Shown here: positions 34,401 to 43,400 of the stretch, in pieces | Layout: every line of letters starts with the position of its first letter | Position numbering within the stretch: the stretch's first letter is position 1 | Assembly: GCA_016165875.1 (NCBI GenBank) | Contig: JABBOT010000082.1 | Location: 2,856,486-2,920,485 of the forward strand | Length of the DNA stretch: 64,000 bases | Direction of reading: 5' to 3' | Source of the DNA: Acanthopleura granulata | Taxonomy: Eukaryota; Mollusca; Polyplacophora; Chitonida; Chitonidae | Notes under the pieces: generated by a model | What the model saw: only the letters and a program-made list of their open reading frames with translations | What the model was told of the DNA's origin: nothing | Database searches by the model: none | Made by a program: the position numbers and the translations under genes

Positions 34401-37400
34401 CATGACCTTACCTATCTGCCTCATCCAGTATAAGCCAGCGGACACCTGACAAGTTGAGACAGCTGGTGTGTTCTTCATGTATTGTGACTGTTCATGACAA
34501 CACCTTACCTATCTGCCTCATCCAGTATAAGCCAGCGGACACCTGACAAGTTGAGACAGCTCGTGTGTTCTTTATGTATTGTGACTGTTCATGACAACAC
34601 CTTACCTATCTGCCTCATCCAGTATAAGCCAGCGGACACCTGACAAGTTGAGACAGCTCGTGTGTTCTTTATGTATTGTGACTGTTCATGACAACACCTT
34701 ACCTATCTGCCTCATCCAGTATAAGCCAGCGGACACCTGACAAGTTGAGACAGCTGGTGTGTTCTTTATGTATTGTGACTGTTCATGACAACACCTTACC
34801 TATCTGCCTCATCCAGTATAAGCCAGCGGACACCTGACAAGTTGAGACAGCTCGTGTGTTCTATATGTATTGTCACTGTTCATGACCTTACCTATCTGCC
34901 TCATCCAGTATAAGCCAGCGGACACGAGACAAGTTGAGACAGCTGGTGTGTTCTATATGATCCAGAAGACGGCCAGGTGTAGCAATCACAATGTTTAGAC
35001 CTTTTCTTAACCTGAAGTTGTAATAAAATGAAAAGCAAAACAGTTACAATGACAATGATCAATTATTTCATTATAATACACAAACTTTATAAAACAAAAT
35101 GTACATTTCATACTTTACTCACTAAAAAATGTCATAAGAATTTTCTTGATGTTTATTTACAAATTTACACAATGCACTAGGTGACATTTTTAAACCAAAA
35201 ACCACCACAGGCTAATAACAATATTAATCTCTTGTTCACAAGCTGAGAAATCTTATACATTTCCTCCACATGGAACAGACACAAATGCACTAGAATTGTC
35301 CTCAAGCTATTGTAAGTCTATAGACGGCCGCCCACACACTTTCAGCTGCCTTAGTGTGACTATGCTTATAGTGTTCCTCGCCTTGCTTTTCACTTGTTCT
35401 CCAGTGCATTATTTTCATCATTTTACCAGAATCTAAATGGATTCCTGTATATTATCTTTGTCAAATCTTGTCCAAATCTAGTATCACAAGAATTTGATTC
35501 AAGTAAAGATTTTGAAAACATACAACGGAAAGCAGATTTGGGGATTTCACATCCATAACATAAATGATCTAAAATAATGCATTTTTCATTAATAATGAAA
35601 CAATGAATCTGACTTCTTTTATGGGAATCCAAGTAGACAAAAATTAAAGGTAGTCATGACGAGAATCCGATTCCCGGATTTCCGACAAAAGCGAAGTCCT
35701 GTACGAGCTGACAACGGTAGAGGCCATCTTCGTTTATATTAAGGCTAACTTGGGGTGTTTCCCAGTGACATGAATATTTACAAGCTGTGCCAACCAACGA
35801 AACGCAGCTGTTGAAGGAAGAATGTTTTAATACTTGGACAATGGCCGTAAGTTAACATTCCTGACTAAATTCGCCATCACATTTTCATACTGGCAGTGAA
35901 TTTATCCTCATGACTAGTAGGGATACTATAAAAACGGTTTAGCCTTCCAGTATTCTGCCAAACTGACTGGGTGGTGTTGTTTTTCCTTTGAGTCAATCAT
36001 GAGACCCTGATTGCACTGAAGCAGTTATTTTCCAGTGCTTTTCATTACACACAATTGCCTGTATGGATTTCTAAGGATAAAATCTTTTTTAAATCTCCTT
36101 TACAGTTCACAGCTTGAGTCAGTTATGCTGTTGAAGCTTTAAAAATTCGATCAGATGATGCTAGCCATCCAATAATATTTTGTACATGATTTTTGTTTAT
36201 CTCTTATTTCAGCCCCTTGACAGGCTCTTCCATCCCTTGGTCACCAAACTTTTTCATTGAAGAATGGCCATCGAAAATGGCCTTACTGTTTTCAGTGGGT
36301 ACTAGCAAAAAACAATGGGGAGGTATTCATGTACCTGCTGACATTATGAATGCAACGAAGGTCTGCCAGCAACCTGCAGATGGTCATGGGTTTCTCCCGG
36401 GCTCTGCCCGGTTTCTTCCCACCATAACGCTGAGCCGCTGTCGTACAAGTGAAATATTCTTCAGTACATCAGCAAACCTAAAACTGAGAGCTTGGGAATC
36501 TAGAAATTCCATGTCCAAGTTAACTTGGCTGTATAGTGAGGAAATTTTAATCTGACTGTCTAATACATAGATGTATTACCATGAATAAGCTTCATATTAA
36601 CTGAATATTTAGTTTACATGATAGATGTACATGAATTTTACCATAAAAACCCAGGCCCTTTGCAAGAAAACTTCATACCATAATTCCTCAACCTTTTTGC
36701 ACATGAAAGAGCAATTTCAGTGCAATTTATGCACATTTTTTAATTTGATTTTGGAGAGAAAACTTCATTGGTTGGATTGGCCAGTTTCGAGGCTTCGTAT
36801 ACAGTATAATTTTATCAGTCAACATGATATAATGCCTTCAGTGTATGCTTGAATAAACACCTTGCTGGCACGCGAATAAGTTAAGGAATTACAGATTTTC
36901 TGAAGCTACTTTCGCAAGCGGTGTTGACCGTGTTTACATAGCGCTACAAGGCAAAGAGATTTATGAGGATGGTAAATATGCAAATGATCCAGACAATTTT
37001 GTGAATTAAAGTGTGTTCATGTCTCTATTCCTTGACCTAAGTTCTTAACAAATGCAACCAGCTACGACAAACTCATTATTTCATTTAATCAATTGTCCCA
37101 CAATTCAAAGCTTTATACATACTGAAAATTCACAAACAAAAATTGCCAATGCAAGGAAAAAAACAAAAAATAGAATCAGGATGTACCTAGCTTTTTCTGC
37201 TTTTCTTCTTTCTCCTCCTATAACACAGCCTGGTACAATCCTTATAAAAGGCTGAAACAGAACAAGTTTGCACTCAATGTGTGAATATCGGGGATACTGA
37301 TGGAAAGAAGTCTAACAACAGTCTGCTAAGGAGTAGCATATTAGCAGTAGCATTTAGCTCAGTTGGTAGAGTGGTGGACTTTGGCTTCAAAGATCCCGAG

Positions 37401-40400
37401 TTCAAATCCTGGAGTGTGCCCCACAGATTAAATCCCCTCAAACAAAGGTACAACTGACCATCAACATACGAGGAAATGCATTTTACACTCAATAAGACCA
37501 AACTTAGCTGAGTACGAAAGCCGGAAGATTCTGTGAAAGTGGTGTTTTCAAAAGTTGTACTAAAAGCACAGATCCTTTAACACACATACCTGTACCAACT
37601 GGTGGAAAGTTTTTTCACTCTGTATGGCCAGCTGGAAGAAAAGAAAAACAGTTCTTTGATAAACCAGTTTTGGGTAAAAAGCATGATACATGTGCTCATG
37701 ATCTGCATGTTCAACTTGGTTTTGACATCGACAAAAAAACCATACACTATGATCACCATGTTTACATTGAGAAAACCCTGTTGTCTGACTAGAAGAAACC
37801 CTGTTGCTTGACAAGAAGAAACCCTGTCGTCTGACAAGAAGAAACCCTGCCGCGTGACAAGAGATAACCCTGTCGTTTGACAAGAGATAACCCTGTCGTG
37901 TGACAAGAGATAACCCTATTGTTTGACAAGAAGAAACCCTGTTGTTTGACAAGAGATAACCCTGTCGTGTGACAAGAGATAACCCTGTTGTTTGACAAGA
38001 GATAACCCTGTTGTTTGACAAGAGATAACCCTGTTGTTTGACAAGAGATAACCCTGTTGTTTGACAAGAGATAACCCTATTGTTTGACAAGAGATAACCC
38101 TGTTGTTTGACAAGAGATAACCCTATTGTTTGACAAGAGATAACCCTGTTGTTTGATAAGAAGAAACCCTGTCGTGTGACAAGAGATAAGCCTGTTGTTT
38201 GACAAGAAGAAACCCTGTCGTGTGACAAGAGATAACCCTGTCGTGTGACAAGAGATAAGAGATAACCCTGTCGTGTGACAAGAGATAACCCTGTCGTGTG
38301 ACAAGAAGAAACCCTGTCGTCTGACAAGAGATAACCCTGTTGTTTGACATGTCAATGTTGTGTTATTGGACATGTGACTTTAAAGAGACTACGCCACAAA
38401 ATTTCTACGTTATGACTTCTATATGTCTTAATAAAGTAGCTTTGCTTGCTGTCAGGCTTAAAAATAAGTATTTGAAGACAAATTGGGTTGAAAAAAAAGA
38501 TTTTCGTTTTTTCCGCAGTATGCATTAACTCATCAATATTCAACTTCGGGGCGGCCCATATTCCCCACGGTCACTCAAGAACATGCATGTGATGTTCCAA
38601 AACATCAACCGGATGATCCAAACATTGGTTACAGAAGTTCAGCCTTGTTGTGACACAGTCTCATAAATGCTTTGGTTGAGAATGGAATGAAAAGTTTGCC
38701 AAGCTGCCTTCTACATCCGTACATGGTAATACTCATTACGATTTCTGCATATATTAACTTTTGTACTACAGGCCAAAATGGAACACTCTGGAAAATTAAT
38801 TATCGCTCAAAAACAGAAAATCGCAAGATACAGATTGCGATATTTCTGAAAGTGCTCAAGTCAGCTATTGGATCAAAAGTACATAAGGTTCAGTTTATAT
38901 CAAGTAAACCACAAACTGGTGATCATTCTCCGATAGAGACTCTTTAGTATGGGACAAGTGAACGTCGTATTTATAAAAAATTATACTTCAACAAAATCCT
39001 GGAGACTCTTCGACATATTAAAGGTCTGAAAGGACAGACTTACCTCCCTTGTGGGGACAAGGACCACAGCATAGGGTCCATGTTTACGCTGGACTTGAGG
39101 TGTAAGAGCCTGTAAACTTTGTACCACTGGGATGGCATAGGCTAGAGTTTTACCTGCAAGTAGAAAAATACAGACATACTAGTAATCTTCAGGCTCCAAC
39201 TTGGGACATGGGTTTTTCTAGCCACTTTCTCGTAGTGGTAACCACAACGAGAAATATCGGAAAATTGACTTTTACACAAATTTTGTAGTGAGCTTGGCTA
39301 GAAAAACCAATGCATGTCAACATTCCCTGTCTATAATAAGTCACTTGAATTTGCTTTTCAGGCTGCCTGCTCCAACACTTGTTACATCAGAGCTGGCTTG
39401 GTCAAATTAGCAGCCAGTCACGAGCAGTGATCTGCGACCTTTGACACTGAAGCTGCTTTCTATAGCTAACACAGCACCAACATTAAAACTTTACATTTTC
39501 TACATGGTATTTTCAGTTTCTCATTTGTTTTGGCTACAAGTCATGGAGAATGGGAATACGATCTGCACTGCAGATTTAGTTTCAACACAATGGCTGTTTA
39601 ATGCAATAAACCTGTAGCTGCTAAGTTATATGGAAGTCACAGCCATAAGTCGTTGAGTGATACTAGCTGTGAACTGTGAGATCTCCTGATACATGTATTT
39701 TGACCAAAAAAAATCGGCCAGCTGAAATCCAAACTGTACATATATACCCCTACCCTGAAGCATGTTACACCAACCTACTGAAATCATCAAAGTAAATAAC
39801 AGATACACGCACTGTTTACACATACACTTATAAATGAAATTCTGTTTCCATCACAGATGAACAGAAAATAATTGACAGAAATAAAAGTTAACCCTGACAA
39901 CTGAAATCCGGAGTTCTACACCGGGCAGAGCTTGGATGGAAACCCCAGCAGCTCAACAGTCGGCTGCAAAACCTTCTGACTTAAGGCTGCAGCTGAACCA
40001 GTGTGAGCTGGGAGTCCCTGTTCTCATGTCTGTGTCCTTATTATAAAGAACAAAAAGACATTTTCTTTTTTAAATATTTATTCATGTATTTAAATATTCT
40101 TTCCTAAACCTATAAAAACAGCATTTTAGAAAAAATGTGGATATCATTTTTAAATATACACTTGTTTTCTTATCTTTTCACCCAGTATCTCTTCGGCCGT
40201 ACGTGGGAAGGTCTGCCAGCAATCTGTGGGTGGTTGTGGGTTTCCCCTGGACTCTGGTTTCCTCCCACCATAATGCTGGCTGTCGTCGTCTAAGTGAAAT
40301 ATTCTTGAGTACAGCGTTAAACACCAATCAAAGAAATAAATAAATAAATTTCACCCAATCATTATCCAATCAGTATGAGTAGCCTTTGACCCAATGTTAA

Positions 40401-43400
40401 CTTGTTGTTACTAACTGTTTTTAAAGTGCCACTCTGGTCACAGCAGAAACTGAGTACAATATATGAAATAAATCCCAATAAATCCGACACCATAGTTCAA
40501 ATTGATTTTTGATGAACAACACTATTTAACCTATATAACTGAAGGTTCCTTAAAAAACAAAATCTTCGGCAGAGTCAGTAAAACATTCCTGGTGTGACAT
40601 AGGAATATTCCTCACATGAGGTTGAATCAGGCAGAAGTGACATTGAGTAAGGCATTTTTTATGCCAGGATGATGTCAAGAGCATTTGAAAGGACAGCATC
40701 ATTTGTGGATACACATAAGTGACATCACTCCAGGTGAAGTGAATACGAAAAAAAAATTTTGTTTCTGTATTCTCTTACGAAACCTACAACAGTTTTAATA
40801 CACTGCGACATTTTACAGTTAAAGAAAGCAATTTGAACTATCTCAAATTTCAGCATTTCAACTAGTTCTTAAGATGCAGATGTTTTGAAACCAAAGTACC
40901 TCTTTAAATAAAGATTTTGAGACAGAGGTTTAAGACTGTACGAGAATCCATTAAATGGCATCGGGCTGAAAATTACAGTACAACAAACTTCAAGAATGGA
41001 CTATGGTTAATATGATTAATACAGCTCGGAGAGCATGGTGCCCGGGCTGTTAAGGTGAAGTGGTATTACGTGAAATTGCCTCACCCAATATGACATGATG
41101 TCAAAGCTGGGAAAGTGCAAACTTTCATAAAACTGACGGTTTACTCTGGGCATTCTGGTTTTCTCCATCAATAACACAACTTCGTGAAAACAACTTCCAT
41201 ACGGAGTTAAATAAATAAATACATTAAAAAAAAACAAACAATAAATTAATTACAGTAACTACAGGTGTTACCTGATCCAGTTTGTGACTTGATCAGAGCA
41301 TCCCGTCCCCTCAGTAGCACGGGTAGGGACTTACACTGCACACTAGTCATCTTCTTCAGTTCCATTTTATCTTCTAAGTTAGACACCTGTATAAGATGCG
41401 CAAACAGATGAACATTCTACGAGATGCTGACACAGTGCACTCCAGCAACAAATATACACTGCATACATTTCCTCTCACTGGAGCAGGACGTCTTGCATAT
41501 TTACAGTTTCACATGACAGGTATACACTGTGCTTCTAGTGACATTGATTTTACATTAATTATGTGAAATTTAACCAGGTAAGAAGCATAATCATTCTGAA
41601 AATTAATTCATACAAGGCAGGTGAGGGCTGTTTCTGGACATATGAACATCTTATTACTGGACATGAGAAAATCATATTATTGGGCACATGAACCCAAATT
41701 TATCTGATCTGAGTAATACCCTATTTACTGACATATGAACATCCTATCTGACAGGTGAACACCCTATTATATGAGAGATTAACATCTTGTTAACAGGTAT
41801 GGAAAATATATTTCTTACATTATTTGATTTTGTTTCACACCATACTCAAGATTATTTCAAATATACATGTATGAAGGCCAGCAAAATTACCCCCGACTGG
41901 GGAGGTGGGAATCCTCGACCATCTACCGTGCTTGCATGCTAACCACCCCAGCCATGGAGGCCTTGAAAATATAACTCCTTCAAATAAAAGTTTATACTGA
42001 CCATGAATGGATGTAGTTGGAGCCTATGAAAAGAGTCTGGTGAGAAGACCTGTTCTTTTACAGGGGTCACTTTGGCTCTGCATTGAAAAACAGAATACAG
42101 ATGGTTAACATACATTACCCCTCTAAAATGTCTTTCTCTGTCTGCACCATTTTCAACCACAAATCCTGTTTTTCAGTCTCAATCTTCTCTTGTGAAATTT
42201 ACAACTTTTACATTCATGACAGCACATGTACATTTTTGCTAAGGGGTATGCTTTGATAGGCATGTGTTTCTAACTCAAATACGACAGGAATTATCACAGA
42301 TCATTAATTCAAGAATTTGTTTCACATTCAAAAAAGACAATGAAATTATTTCTGAACAAAGATACTAACGGCATGTCACACTGACACACAGCCTTGATGA
42401 CTTGCAGAAGGTTTTTTATTATAAAATGTCTAAGAACTATATCTTTTCATCAGCAATACATACTGTGGAACTCGCGGAATTTCTGGGTTTCTGTTGAACA
42501 GTGAAGAAATGACCGGGCCTTTGGGTTTCTGGACTACATCTGGGAGGTCATGGGGCGATTGACCTCGTTTTGACGTCGACTTCAGTTCTGTTACAGATGT
42601 GAGTTCTGTGAGGGACTTGTCCTCAACTTGCTTCTGAAGAGCGTCTTTGAACCTGGCTGCTTTCCTAGCTTTTATCCTTTGTCTCTGGCACAGAAAAGAC
42701 ACACATGACATACTGTACATAAAATGTGTTTCTGTGAAAGGCATTTCAACACCAAATCAAATCTGAAGTTACTGCTAAGGAAAAGAATATCGGCCGCAAC
42801 TCTAGGAATATTCTAGCCACCAAGGAATAGAGCCATGTACGACTAGATAGAACTAAGAAATTAATGGTTGTCAGGGCCTGTACACATTAATTTAGTTATT
42901 TATTTGATCGGTGTTTTACACCATACTCGTGAATATTTCACTCATACGACAGTGGCCAGCATTATGGTGGGAGGAAACTGGGTAGAGCCCGGGGAAAACC
43001 CACGGCCATCCACAGGTTGCTGGCAGACCTTCCCACGTACAGTCGGAGAGGAAGCCAGTATGAGCTGGACTTGAACTCTCAGCAACAGCATTGGTGGGAA
43101 GCTTCTGAGTCATTATGCTGCCTAGCACGCTAACCAACTGAGCCACGGAGGACCCTGTGCACCTTAATGACATAAGAGTTTCAGACTCTTTCCAACCTAT
43201 TCCAGGCTCAAAATTAACATATTCCAGGATACTTGGAATAAATATTCGAGTATCCTACAACATTCAAGCATTGTAAAATGGTCTGTTTAGTTGAAGTTTC
43301 TCATTTAATACAGTAGTGTATCAAACAATTGCACAGATGCTTGGAAAACCACTTCTCCATAAGAACGTCTGCATACATGTACATATTCACGGATCTGCAG

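Noticed and set aside
37560..38373. Long minus open frames full of [17 protein letters not shown] repeats
   Set aside because: They are translations of the 23-base array; the period repeats in all three frames with different peptides and there is no start or domain context.
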